Positions 45,472 through 53,216 are shown, counted from the stretch's first letter. The stretch: DNA of 59,893 bases from Hydrogenophaga sp. (GCF_030656115.1 NZ_JAUSOO010000141.1:1-59893), one strand, 5' to 3'. The notes: generated by a model not told the origin, from the letters alone. A program made the numbers and translations.

Positions 45472-46220
45472 TGTTTCAAGATGCCATGCCTTCTATGGCA
45501 CTTTGGATCGCTTGCATTGGCGCCGTGGTGCTCGGGGGCGTGGTCAAGGGAACCCTTGGGGTGGGTTTGCCGCTCGTCGTGGTTCCCTTGCTGTCGCTTC
45601 TTCTGCCAGCGCCCAAAGCGATGGGGCTGCTCGTCATGCCGGTTCTGCTCTCCAACCTATGGCAGTCCATAGAGGGACAGAAACTGCGTGAGGGATTTCA
45701 GCGCTTCGGTGGGTTGCTGGTTGGTCAGTTTGTCGCGACGATTGCTGCGATCCACTTCACCAGGAACCTCTCTGTGCAGGGGTTCAACATGTTGCTGGCG
45801 CTGGTCGTGATGGCGGCGGTGGGAATGATGCTGCTCGGGACATCATTCAACATTGATCGTCAGAAGGAGCGCTGGATGGGGCCGTTGGTGGGTGTGATTG
45901 CCGGCGCGATGGCCGGCGTTTCCTCCCTCACCGGTCCGATACTGATCACTTATCTCCTGGCTCTCAGGCTTCGTCGGGAAGAGTTTGTTGGTTCCATCAG
46001 CATCATCTACCTGATTGGTGCAGTACCAATGTATGGCGCCATGCTGTTGTATGGGCGGTTCGGTTTTTCGGAGGTCGGACTGTCTTGTCTTGCGCTGATC
46101 CCTATGTTTGTCGGTTTGCAAATCGGTAGGACGATCCGTCATCGACTGAGCGACAAAGTATTTCGGCATCTATTGCTGAGTTTGTTGGTGGCGCTGTCTT
46201 TGCTGCTTCTGATGAAATAA
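45471..46220 (+). CDS. TauE/SafE-family membrane permease
   Basis: A protein of about 249 residues with eight predicted membrane helices and the family pattern GGVVKGTLGVGLPLVVVPLL near the N-terminus plus GAMAGVSSLTGPILITYL in the second half. TauE/SafE proteins move sulfonates, sulfoacetate, sulfite or organic anions; here an organic acid is likely. The start ATG overlaps the stop of the binding-protein gene by one base, so they are coupled. Confidence 0.83.
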   Translation: MFQDAMPSMALWIACIGAVVLGGVVKGTLGVGLPLVVVPLLSLLLPAPKAMGLLVMPVLLSNLWQSIEGQKLREGFQRFGGLLVGQFVATIAAIHFTRNLSVQGFNMLLALVVMAAVGMMLLGTSFNIDRQKERWMGPLVGVIAGAMAGVSSLTGPILITYLLALRLRREEFVGSISIIYLIGAVPMYGAMLLYGRFGFSEVGLSCLALIPMFVGLQIGRTIRHRLSDKVFRHLLLSLLVALSLLLLMK

Positions 46221-46283
46221 GCCGCAATGTGTGCGGCAGTACCACGTAAGGCTGAAGAAGAAACCAGACGACAGGAGTGCTCA

Positions 46284-46739
46284 ATGAATGCATCAATTAG
46301 TTGGAGTGATGGCTATCTTCTCGGATTCAATCCGATGGACCAAGTACACCAAGAGTTTGTTGAATTTGTGGCCGCTTTACAGCAAGCCGCAGATTCTGAC
46401 TTGGATAGAGTGTTGGGGGTTTTGCTTCAACACTGCCAGGCGCACTTTGAACAGGAAGATCGCTGGATGCTTGAAAGCGATTTTCCTGCCAGTGAGTGCC
46501 ATATTAACGAACATGCAGCCGTCCTGAAGTCCATTCATGAGGTCAAGCAGCAGTTGGCGATCGGCAATGTGGCCGTTTGTCGGCAATTGGGGAATGAGCT
46601 TGCTGCCTGGTTTCCAGGGCACGCAGATTACCTTGACTCTGCCTTGGCGCATTGGATGTGCAAGCGAACCTTGGGTGGAAAACCCGTCATCTTGCGGCGC
46701 AACATCAAAAGCACCGAGCTTCCCATCGATTCTGTTTGA
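46284..46739 (+). CDS. Bacteriohemerythrin
   Basis: A 151-residue four-helix oxygen-binding protein: YLLGFNPMDQVHQEFVEFV (first His), LLQHCQAHFEQEDRWM (His and Glu), ECHINEHAAVL (His pair) and HADYLDSALAHWM (His...Asp). These match the seven ligands of the di-iron site, so it should bind O2 reversibly. The ATG at 46284 follows AGGAG. It lies 63 bases after the permease gene and 21 before nadC, inside the same unit. Oxygen supply to the dioxygenase or O2 sensing are possible roles. Confidence 0.88.
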   Translation: MNASISWSDGYLLGFNPMDQVHQEFVEFVAALQQAADSDLDRVLGVLLQHCQAHFEQEDRWMLESDFPASECHINEHAAVLKSIHEVKQQLAIGNVAVCRQLGNELAAWFPGHADYLDSALAHWMCKRTLGGKPVILRRNIKSTELPIDSV

Positions 46740-46760
46740 GTTAACTGGATTTATTTTCTG

Positions 46761-47609
46761 ATGAATACCTTTGAAGAACAAGTTCGCGAAGATGTCGAGC
46801 GCGCATTGAGGGAAGACGTGGGTACAGGTGACCTGACGGCCGCCTTGGTGCCTGCGGATCGCCAGGCACGGGCCACCATTATTTGCCGAGACTCTGCCGT
46901 GATCTGCGGACGCCCGTGGGTTACAGAGGTACTTAGACAGGTGGCGCCAGGCTCACGGGCCACCTGGCTGCTGAGCGATGGTGATCGATGCGAAGCCGGC
47001 CAGAAAATTGTGGAAATCGAAGGTAAAGCGCGCGAGTTGCTGACGGCTGAACGCACATGCCTCAACTGGATGCAAACACTCAGCGCCGTGGCCACTAAGA
47101 CAGCGGCCCATGTCAAGGCGGTCGAGGGAACTGCAGCGAGTGTTCTGGACACGAGAAAAACCATTCCTGGTCTGCGTGCCGCCGAAAAGTACGCCGTTCG
47201 CTGTGGCGGAGGAAAAAACCACAGGATGGGGCTCTTTGATGCGATCTTGATCAAAGAAAACCATATTGCAGCAGCAGGGGGCCTCACTGCTGCATTCAAG
47301 GCCGCGCAGGAAACAACGTCACCCGTCTCATTCATCCAAGTCGAGGTGGAGACTATCCGTCAATTGGAGGAGGCTCTGGCCGCGGGAGTGACGATGGTGT
47401 TGTTGGACAACATGTCCCTTGTTGATATCAGGACGGCGGTGGAAATGGCCGGCGGTCGCTGTAGCCTCGAAATTTCGGGAGGGGTCACGTATGAAAACTT
47501 GCGTGAATACGCTGAAACAGGCGTGGACCGGATTTCTGTTGGAGCCTTGATTAAGGATGTTAAGGCTGTTGATTTTTCAATGAGATTTCAAGAGAAGCCT
47601 GTCGAGTGA
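46761..47609 (+). CDS. nadC: Quinolinate phosphoribosyltransferase (NadC) in the phthalate cluster
   Basis: A 282-residue type II phosphoribosyltransferase. Substrate-site segments are complete: TAERTCLNWMQTLS (Arg), LDTRKTIPGLR (Arg and Lys), GGGKNHRMGLFDAILIKENH (His, Arg, Lys), VEVETIRQLEEAL (Glu) and LLDNMS (Asp). It converts quinolinate and PRPP to nicotinate mononucleotide and CO2. No nadA or nadB is nearby, so it is probably an extra copy carried with the catabolic genes. Phthalate mimics quinolinate and is a known ligand of this enzyme family; an inhibitor-tolerant version is one explanation. The ModD paralogue is less likely from the motifs. Confidence 0.9.
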   Translation: MNTFEEQVREDVERALREDVGTGDLTAALVPADRQARATIICRDSAVICGRPWVTEVLRQVAPGSRATWLLSDGDRCEAGQKIVEIEGKARELLTAERTCLNWMQTLSAVATKTAAHVKAVEGTAASVLDTRKTIPGLRAAEKYAVRCGGGKNHRMGLFDAILIKENHIAAAGGLTAAFKAAQETTSPVSFIQVEVETIRQLEEALAAGVTMVLLDNMSLVDIRTAVEMAGGRCSLEISGGVTYENLREYAETGVDRISVGALIKDVKAVDFSMRFQEKPVE

Positions 47610-47749
47610 TTTTATTGTGGTTCCATTTTTGATTTTCTATTGGCATGTTTGGCGGCTTTTCGTGTTTGACGGTTTTTGAGTGCTGAAAAAGATCATTTGG
47701 TTTTTAATTTAATTGTAGTCGCGTCTTCTTCGTAAGAGCTTCCATTGAT

Positions 47750-48058
47750 ATGGCTGGAATGAAAACTGTTTTGGTGTTTGATGATCTTCGGATTTTTGTT
47801 GTGGCAGCAAAACTTGGCAGCCTTTCCAAGGCGGCCGAGTACCTTGAGATTGCACAACCGGCTTTGAGCAGACGTCTTAAGAGGTTGGAGCTTCGAATCG
47901 GGGCTGAACTTATGACGCGTAGTGCGAGGGGGGTTTTTCTGACCAATCATGGAAGCAGGCTTTTCTCTAAGGTTCATAGGTTGGTCGATGGCGTCACAGA
48001 GGTTGAGCGGAATTTTGTTCTGCAAGTGGGTTCGCAGGCAGGTGATCCGAGATCTTGA
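47750..48058 (+). pseudogene. LysR-family regulator, N-terminal fragment
   Basis: Only the winged HTH and linker of a LysR regulator remain (102 codons): FDDLRIFVVAAKLGSLSKAAEYLEIAQPALSRRLKRLELRIGAELMTRSA. The effector domain (normally another 200 residues) is missing, and the frame stops where decayed IS110 sequence begins. The fragment and its upstream region are markedly AT-richer than the neighbours. The start may be 47750 or 47759. A lost regulator of the catabolic locus is plausible. Confidence 0.75.
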
Positions 48059-48527
48059 TTTCATCTTCTACATATTTCGCGCTTTGATGGCTGTTTGCTG
48101 AAAGGGCTGGATAAATACATCTCATAAGGCTTGATGCGTGCATCCAACTCGCGCCAGTGGTCTTGTGCTCGTTGCAAGACAAGATAAGACGAGCCACGAC
48201 GGCAATGTCATTGCTCGTATCTTCAACGATGTCGCTCAGATGCAGGCCCAACACCTCCGGGCCCTGCGGCAACACAACGCCGAACTCTGCCAGCAGGCCG
48301 CGAATGCGACTAGTGCAGGAGATCTTTCCTTGAGGCCCTCTTCCCCAGCCTGTGTACGCAGAGCATGCCTTGTTGGGCCAGTGTTTTGGTGGGGACAAAG
48401 TTCATGTGGGGTCTGGACGCTGATTCGCAGGCGGTAGAAACATCGTTTGCATCGTTCTTGCCCCTGCGCCCCTGTATCCGGTTGGGAGCTACAGACGATC
48501 CCGGAATGATCCGGGCGTCGAAGCCGC

Positions 48528-48535
48528 GCTCAATC
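48528..48535. repeat. Target-site duplication of the IS66 element, left copy
   Basis: GCTCAATC immediately left of the element's terminal repeat; an identical copy is at 50957-50964. Eight bases is the standard duplication length of IS66. Confidence 0.92.
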
Positions 48536-48587
48536 GTAAGCGTCCGGCGAACCCATGTTGACCGCCGCCGACGGTCCTGTCTGACGA

Positions 48588-50126
48588 TCAGATGTCAGTG
48601 GGCTGCCAGCGGTGCGGCAAGAGTTCGTCGATGCGGCTGGCCTTGTGCGTGGGCAGCCGCGTGAGCACATCCTTGAGATAGGCATACGGGTCGTGCCCGT
48701 TCATACGCGCCGACTGGATCAGGCTCATGACGGCAGCCGCCCGCTGACCCGCGCGCAGGCTGCCAGCAAACAGCCAATTGTTGCGACCGATGGCAATGGG
48801 CCGGATCTGGTTCTCGATCCAATTGTTATCAATCGGCAACTGGCCGTCACTGACGAATCGGGTCAGCGCCTCCCAGCGCCGCAGGCTGTAGTCCAGCGCT
48901 TTGGCGGTTGCCGATCCGTCGGGTACCTGGCGCCGTTGAAGCGTCATCCAGTTAAGCAGGGCATCGAGAATCGGTCGGGTCTGCTGCTGCCGAACGATTT
49001 GCCGTTTCTCGGTGCCCAGTTCTTTGACCTCGCGCTCGATGTCATAGACCCGGGTGAACTGCTGCAGGGCAAATTCGGCGATCTGGCTCTGGTTGGCCGC
49101 GTTCAGATCGAAGAACTTGCGCCGGGCATGGGCCAGACAGCCCACCTCGGTCACGCCACTGGCGATCAGAGCCTTGTAGCCACTGAAGTCGTCGCAGGTC
49201 AGGCTGCCCTTCCACTCTCCAAGGAAGCGCCGGGCATGCTCGCCCGAGCGGGACTCGCAGAAGTCATAAACCACGGCCTTCATGTCTTCTAACGCCCCGG
49301 GCGCATAGGCCCAGAGATAAGCGCGGTGCGTCTTGCCCTCGCCGGGCTTGAGCATGGCCACCGGTGTTTCGTCGGCGTGCAGCACCCGGTGGCCGAGGAT
49401 CTCGCTCCTCAAGGCATCGACCAGCGGCTGCAGCCGCACCCCGCAGGTGCCCACCCACTGCGCCAGCGTCGAGCGGGGGATGGCCAGGCCGGCGCGGCCG
49501 AAGATCACTTCCTGGCGGTACAGCGGCAGGTGATCGGCGTATTTGCCCACCAGCACCTGGGCCAGCAGGCCGGTGGTGGGGATGCCCTTGTCAATGACAT
49601 GAGCCTCGACCGGCGCCTGTTGAATGGTCTCGCACTTGGCACAGGCCCATTTGCCGCGGATGTGGCGCTCGACGCTGAAGACGCCTGGCACGTAGTCCAG
49701 CTTCTCGGCCACGTCCTCGCCCACGCGTTTCATCTGGCAGCCACACGCGCAGGTGGTAGACACAGGTTCGTGGCAAATCTCGCGGCGCGGCAGGTGCGCC
49801 GACAGCGGCAGCCGTTTGGCTTGCCTCTTCTCGGGGGTGGCCGACGTTTGTGTCTGCGACAGAGCATCGATCTCGCTGGCCACGGCCGCCAGGTTGGCCT
49901 CGATCTCATCTTCGAGCAGGCTCTTCTGTTCGGGGCTGAAGCGCTCGGACTGTGCCGCGAACTTCATGCGCTTCAAGAGCGCGTTCTCGTGGGTGAGCTT
50001 GTCGATGATGGCCTGCTTGAAGGCCAGCTCCTTGTCCTTGGCGGCGGCCGCCTGCAGCATGGAGAGCAGTGCACAGCGCAGTTGCTCTGCACTCAGACTC
50101 TCAAGCGATTGCGGCTCGACCACCAT
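48588..50126 (-). CDS. tnpC: IS66-family transposase TnpC
   Basis: A 512-residue DDE transposase. The N-terminal coiled coil (LLSMLQAAAAKDKELAFKQAIIDKL) is followed by a zinc-binding segment (CHEPVSTTCACGCQMKRV, and CAKCETIQ) and the catalytic core (HADETPVAML, LTCDDFSGYKAL, WIENQIRPIAIGRNNWLFAG). Length is normal for the family. The ATG at 50126 begins the conserved N-terminus. Confidence 0.94.
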   Translation of the reverse strand: MVVEPQSLESLSAEQLRCALLSMLQAAAAKDKELAFKQAIIDKLTHENALLKRMKFAAQSERFSPEQKSLLEDEIEANLAAVASEIDALSQTQTSATPEKRQAKRLPLSAHLPRREICHEPVSTTCACGCQMKRVGEDVAEKLDYVPGVFSVERHIRGKWACAKCETIQQAPVEAHVIDKGIPTTGLLAQVLVGKYADHLPLYRQEVIFGRAGLAIPRSTLAQWVGTCGVRLQPLVDALRSEILGHRVLHADETPVAMLKPGEGKTHRAYLWAYAPGALEDMKAVVYDFCESRSGEHARRFLGEWKGSLTCDDFSGYKALIASGVTEVGCLAHARRKFFDLNAANQSQIAEFALQQFTRVYDIEREVKELGTEKRQIVRQQQTRPILDALLNWMTLQRRQVPDGSATAKALDYSLRRWEALTRFVSDGQLPIDNNWIENQIRPIAIGRNNWLFAGSLRAGQRAAAVMSLIQSARMNGHDPYAYLKDVLTRLPTHKASRIDELLPHRWQPTDI

Positions 50127-50206
50127 GGGTAGGACTGTGCCTGCGCCAGTGCAGCCGCACCATTGGCGCATGCCCCAATTGGCAAGTACGTGCGCACAGA
50201 CCAGCG

Positions 50207-50539
50207 TCAGATCACGGTGATGACACCACCATCGCCCAGGCGTTGCCAAGGCAGGCCCAGCACCAGGGCATCGAACTGCGAACGGCTGAGCGTGGCGGTC
50301 AATGCCCCCTCACGCGGCCAGACGAACTTGCCGCTGTTCAGGCGCCGAGCTGCCAGCCACACCCCGATGCCATCGTGCACCAGGACCTTCATGCGGTTGG
50401 CACGCCGGTTGGCAAACAGGTAGGCGTGGTGTGGGCGCGCAGCACCGAAGACAGCCACCACGCGGGCCAGGGCCGACTCTGTTCCGGCACGCATGTCCAG
50501 CGGCTCGGTGGCCAGCCACAGGGCGTCGATGCGGATCAC
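50207..50539 (-). CDS. tnpB: IS66 accessory protein TnpB
   Basis: A 110-residue protein with LWLATEPLDMRAGTESALARVV, AYLFANRRANRMKVLVHDG and GVWLAARRLNSGKFVWP, the IS66 Orf2 signature. It is required for transposition of IS66 elements although its biochemical role is unclear. It overlaps the tnpA stop by 4 bases. Confidence 0.94.
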   Translation of the reverse strand: MIRIDALWLATEPLDMRAGTESALARVVAVFGAARPHHAYLFANRRANRMKVLVHDGIGVWLAARRLNSGKFVWPREGALTATLSRSQFDALVLGLPWQRLGDGGVITVI

Positions 50540-50883
50540 TTGAGCAGGTCCCGCATCCAGGCCGCGCAGTGCTCGGCCGCTGCCACCGGCCAGGTCAACG
50601 TCACGCTGGTGGCGCCACGGCGCAATTCCACGCGGATGTCAGCGGCAGGAGCGCAGCTCGCCTGGGGCAGCGCCACAGGTACGAACGTGGGCAACTGCAG
50701 ATCCGTGCTCGGGACATGGACCATGCGGCGCCATTTGTGCACGACGTTGGCATTGATGCCGTGCGAGAGGGCCACGCTGGCCACCGAGGCGCCGGGCTGG
50801 GCGCACTCGGCCAGGATCTGCTGCTTGAGCTCGGCGCTGTGGCGCCGACGGGTCTTGTTCTTGGCTTCGGTCATGGTGTCCAC
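50536..50883 (-). CDS. tnpA: IS66 accessory protein TnpA (helix-turn-helix)
   Basis: A 115-residue protein: RRRHSAELKQQILAECAQPGASVASVALSHGINANVVHKW is the transposase-like HTH, and the tail (DIRVELRRGATSVTLTWPVAAAEHCAAWM) is typical of IS66 Orf1. An ATG at 50874 (MTEAKNKT) is an equally good start, as the related remnant starts there. Confidence 0.92.
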   Translation of the reverse strand: MDTMTEAKNKTRRRHSAELKQQILAECAQPGASVASVALSHGINANVVHKWRRMVHVPSTDLQLPTFVPVALPQASCAPAADIRVELRRGATSVTLTWPVAAAEHCAAWMRDLLK

Positions 50884-50956
50884 CTATCTCGTTTGGTGGA
50901 CGCCATCGTTGCCGCTTATGCCGCCGACCTCAAGGGTGGGATGGCCGGACGCTTAC

Positions 50957-50964
50957 GCTCAATC
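50957..50964. repeat. Target-site duplication of the IS66 element, right copy
   Basis: GCTCAATC, identical to 48528-48535. Confidence 0.92.
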
Positions 50965-51202
50965 AGCTTGCGGCTCCAGTGATGAGATCCACTGCAGGCC
51001 TCCATCGCAATCAGGCAGCCTGTCGGCAGACCCGTGCACCAGAGCAGGAACTTCTCGCGTTTCAAGGCGCGACTGGTTACCACCTTGCCTGCGGCATCCA
51101 CCGCGTGAACCTGGATCAGATACTTGGCCAGATTGACGTAAGCGCACGGCCATCCCACCCTTGAAGAGATTGGTTTAAGCGGCAACGTTGGTGTCCAACA
51201 AG

Positions 51203-51206
51203 TGAT
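51203..51206. repeat. Target-site duplication of the IS3 element, left copy
   Basis: TGAT, repeated at 52658-52661 on the other side of the element. IS3-family elements make 3-5 bp duplications. Confidence 0.75.
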
Positions 51207-51240
51207 TGAACCGACCCCCAAACCTTGGACAGTTATGGTT

Positions 51241-52089
51241 TCATGCGGGCGCCGCGGCGGCCTGCATCCTGTACGCCACTGGGCTCAGGCCTCCGAGCCC
51301 GATCTTGATGCGATCCACGTTGTAGTAGCGAATGTAGTCGTGAAGGGCGTCCTTCAACGTCTCGGTGGTGTCGAACTTGTTGAGATGGAACAGCTCGCAC
51401 TTCAGCGTTCCGAAGAAGCTCTCCATGGCTGCGTTGTCATAGCAGTTGCCCTTCCGCGACATGCTCTGGACGACCCCGCTTTGATGCAGGCGTCGGCGGT
51501 ACGCGGGCATGCGGTACTGCCACCCTTGGTCCGAATGCAGGATCGGTCGCTGGCCTGAGTCGAGCCGGTTGAACGCCTTGGTGAGCATGTTCTTGATCAT
51601 GACCGGCAGTGGACGCTCTGCAATCTCGTACGACACGATCTCGCGGTTGTAGAGATCCATCACCGGCGACAGGTACAGCTTCTGGTTGTTCACCTTGAAC
51701 TCGGTCACATCGGTCACCCACTTCTGATTGGGCTCATCAGCCGTGAAGTCGCGCTCCAAGCGGTCCGGGGCCGTCTCGGAAGCTGCGCCGTCATAGGCCT
51801 TGTAGCGTTTTGGGCGGACCAGCGACTTCAGCTGCATCTCGACCATCAGCTTTTGGACCGTCTTGTGGTTGACGACGAGACCTTGCTGGCGCAGCTCAGC
51901 GGTGACCCGTCGATAGCCATATCGGCCTTTGTGACGGTTGAAGATCTCGCGGATCTTCGCTTTCAGGTCGCAGTGTTTGTCACCCGTGCGGAGAGCCTTC
52001 AGCTGGTAGTAGAAGCTGCTGCGCGCCAGCTCAGCAGCGCGCAGCAGATCGGCAAGAGGGAAGTGCGGCCTCAACTCGAGCACGATCAA
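51241..52089 (-). CDS. IS3-family transposase OrfB (DDE integrase domain)
   Basis: A 282-residue rve-type integrase core. Catalytic residues are Asp in KWVTDVTEF, Asp in ILHSDQGWQY and Glu in NAAMESFFGTLKCE. It is normally made as an OrfAB fusion through the A-rich slippery run. The N-terminal HTH_21 part (RYGYRRVTAELRQQG, VNHKTVQKLM) is intact. It overlaps orfA by 4 bases. Confidence 0.94.
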   Translation of the reverse strand: MIVLELRPHFPLADLLRAAELARSSFYYQLKALRTGDKHCDLKAKIREIFNRHKGRYGYRRVTAELRQQGLVVNHKTVQKLMVEMQLKSLVRPKRYKAYDGAASETAPDRLERDFTADEPNQKWVTDVTEFKVNNQKLYLSPVMDLYNREIVSYEIAERPLPVMIKNMLTKAFNRLDSGQRPILHSDQGWQYRMPAYRRRLHQSGVVQSMSRKGNCYDNAAMESFFGTLKCELFHLNKFDTTETLKDALHDYIRYYNVDRIKIGLGGLSPVAYRMQAAAAPA

Positions 52090-52616
52090 CGTCCTTTCAC
52101 GGGCGCCGAGCGCGACTTGGTTCGAGCCAAGGCCTGCACTTTTTTTAGGTAAGCATTCTCCGCGCGCAGTTGCTGGAGATCGCGTAGCAACTCTTCGCGG
52201 CTGCGTTGGTCGTTCGTCACCGCCTCGCGGTCATCGTGCCTGCTCGGCGGCTTGCTCATCCTCGTCTGTTCCCATTTCCAGCCAGGCTGCAAAGCTGCCG
52301 CCCCATGAGCGGCGTACAACCGGCTCCACTCCGCTACCAGGTCGAGGCGCCGGATGTTGAAGAGGGCCGCAACCTGCCTGCACGACAGACCCTCATCCTG
52401 CATCCGGCGCAGGACCTCGAGCTTGAAGTCGAGATCGTAGATGACGCGCCTTTTCGCCACCAGACCAGCTTTCCCATTGGCCTCGTACGCGGCGATCCAC
52501 GCCCTCAGCGAATCAACGCCGACGTCGTGCGCGCTGGCGGTGGCACGCAAGCCGCCAGCGCCCTTCCGGTAGGCCGTGACGGCAGCAAGCTTCTGTTTCT
52601 CTGTGTACCTGGTCAC
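52086..52616 (-). CDS. IS3-family transposase OrfA (helix-turn-helix)
   Basis: A 176-residue protein with two HTH segments (KLAAVTAYRKGAGGLRATASAHDVGVDSLRAW-type and LEVLRRMQDEGLSCRQVAALFNIRR) and a C-terminal leucine-zipper-like helix (LLRDLQQLRAENAYLKKVQ). This is the IS150-subgroup pattern. The KK codons of YLKKV are the A7G frameshift site. Confidence 0.93.
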   Translation of the reverse strand: MTRYTEKQKLAAVTAYRKGAGGLRATASAHDVGVDSLRAWIAAYEANGKAGLVAKRRVIYDLDFKLEVLRRMQDEGLSCRQVAALFNIRRLDLVAEWSRLYAAHGAAALQPGWKWEQTRMSKPPSRHDDREAVTNDQRSREELLRDLQQLRAENAYLKKVQALARTKSRSAPVKGR

Positions 52617-52657
52617 TTCGATTCCTCGAATTCGTCCAGGTTTCGGGGGTCAGATCA

Positions 52658-52661
52658 TGAT
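52658..52661. repeat. Target-site duplication of the IS3 element, right copy
   Basis: TGAT, identical to 51203-51206. Confidence 0.75.
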
Positions 52662-53216
52662 TTAGGTGGACACCATGAATGAAGCCAAGAAGAGTATGCG
52701 TCCGGTGAACCCATCTTGAATCGAGAGCGGTAATCGAGGATCGTCCCCACGAAGGAGATCGTGGAGACGATGGAACGATTGATCGCCGGCTGCGGCGCGA
52801 GTACAGCACCGCTTTCTAGGCGTCGGTTCTGGCTCAGACCCGTGAACCCGGAGCCTCAGTGTCCGGCGTGGCCTTGAGCCATGGCCCGCATCCGAACATG
52901 GTGCACCGCTGGTTGCATGAGCAACACTTGGAGTGCGAACAGGGAAAGCCACAAAGGCCAGCCTTTGTGCCGCTGTCGATTCCAGCGGTGGTTGCCGATG
53001 ACCACATTGCGCAGCCTATGGCCACCGCTCTAACGCAAGCTAGCGGCGATGGTCAGTTCATCCGCATCGAGGTCCAGCGTGCCAGTGCCACCACCACGAT
53101 TACCTGGTCGGTAACGGCAGCAGCCCGGTGCGCCGTGGTTGAAGTCCCCTCGGTTTCCTAAGCAAATCAAAAGTAGAGGTTGGGGAACTGAGGGAATTCT
53201 CTACCCCCGAGATGGC

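Larger units (their letters stand above)
48536..50956 (-). mobile_element. Intact IS66-family insertion sequence
   Basis: A 2421-bp element with terminal inverted repeats GTAAGCGTCCGGC at 48536-48548 and its complement at 50944-50956, and an 8-bp duplication GCTCAATC on both sides. It contains tnpA, tnpB and tnpC in the usual order on the minus strand, all open. The preserved duplication means it jumped here by itself and has not since recombined. Confidence 0.94.
48100..51137 (-). pseudogene. Decayed IS110-family transposase gene, interrupted by IS66
   Basis: The 5' part lies at 51137-50957 (minus strand: YVNLAKYLIQVHAVDAAGKVV, IAMEACSGSHHWSRKLI) and the rest at 48535-48100 (RGFDARIIPGSSVAPNRIQG, GKNDAND, SRPHMNFVPTKT, RIRGLLAEFGVVLPQG). 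Removing the IS66 element and one duplication copy restores the frame as HHWSRKLIERGFDAR. At least two frameshifts follow (near CVHRL and after VARLIL) and the C-terminal domain is lost, so the gene was already or is now inactive. Exact outer ends are not determinable. Confidence 0.8.
51207..52657 (-). mobile_element. Intact IS3-family (IS150-like) insertion sequence
   Basis: A 1451-bp element bounded by imperfect inverted repeats of about 25 bases (TGAACCGACCCCCAAACC at 51207; complement TGATCTGACCCCCGAAACC at 52657) and a 4-bp duplication TGAT. It carries orfA and orfB on the minus strand with an A7G slippery run (about 52138-52145) before the orfA stop, the usual site of -1 frameshifting to make the OrfAB transposase. 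Confidence 0.9.
51138..53165 (+). mobile_element. Second IS66-family remnant, interrupted by an IS3 element
   Basis: Plus-strand 51138-51206 (from GTAAGCGCACGGCCATCCC) parallels the end and leader of the intact IS66 element at 50956-50884. The alignment resumes after the IS3 element at 52658 with TTAGGTGGACACCATGAATG, the tnpA start. The tnpA coding part is broken: after MNEAKKS there is about 100 bases of unrelated or IS-end-like sequence, then REYSTAF, a stop, and the C-terminal part (VSGVALSHGPHPNMVHRW to ATTTITWSVTAAARCAV). No tnpB or tnpC remains. Confidence 0.75.

Noticed and set aside
46761..47609. ModD (molybdenum-transport-linked paralogue) as identity of the NadC gene
   Set aside because: Quinolinate- and PRPP-site segments follow the NadC pattern and there are no molybdate transport genes nearby.
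39245..47609. The cluster as a quinolinate degradation pathway, suggested by nadC
   Set aside because: Rieske oxygenase, Gfo/Idh/MocA dehydrogenase, decarboxylase and PDR reductase together match phthalate 4,5-dioxygenation; known quinolinate degradation uses a molybdenum hydroxylase, absent here. Kept only as an alternative substrate idea.
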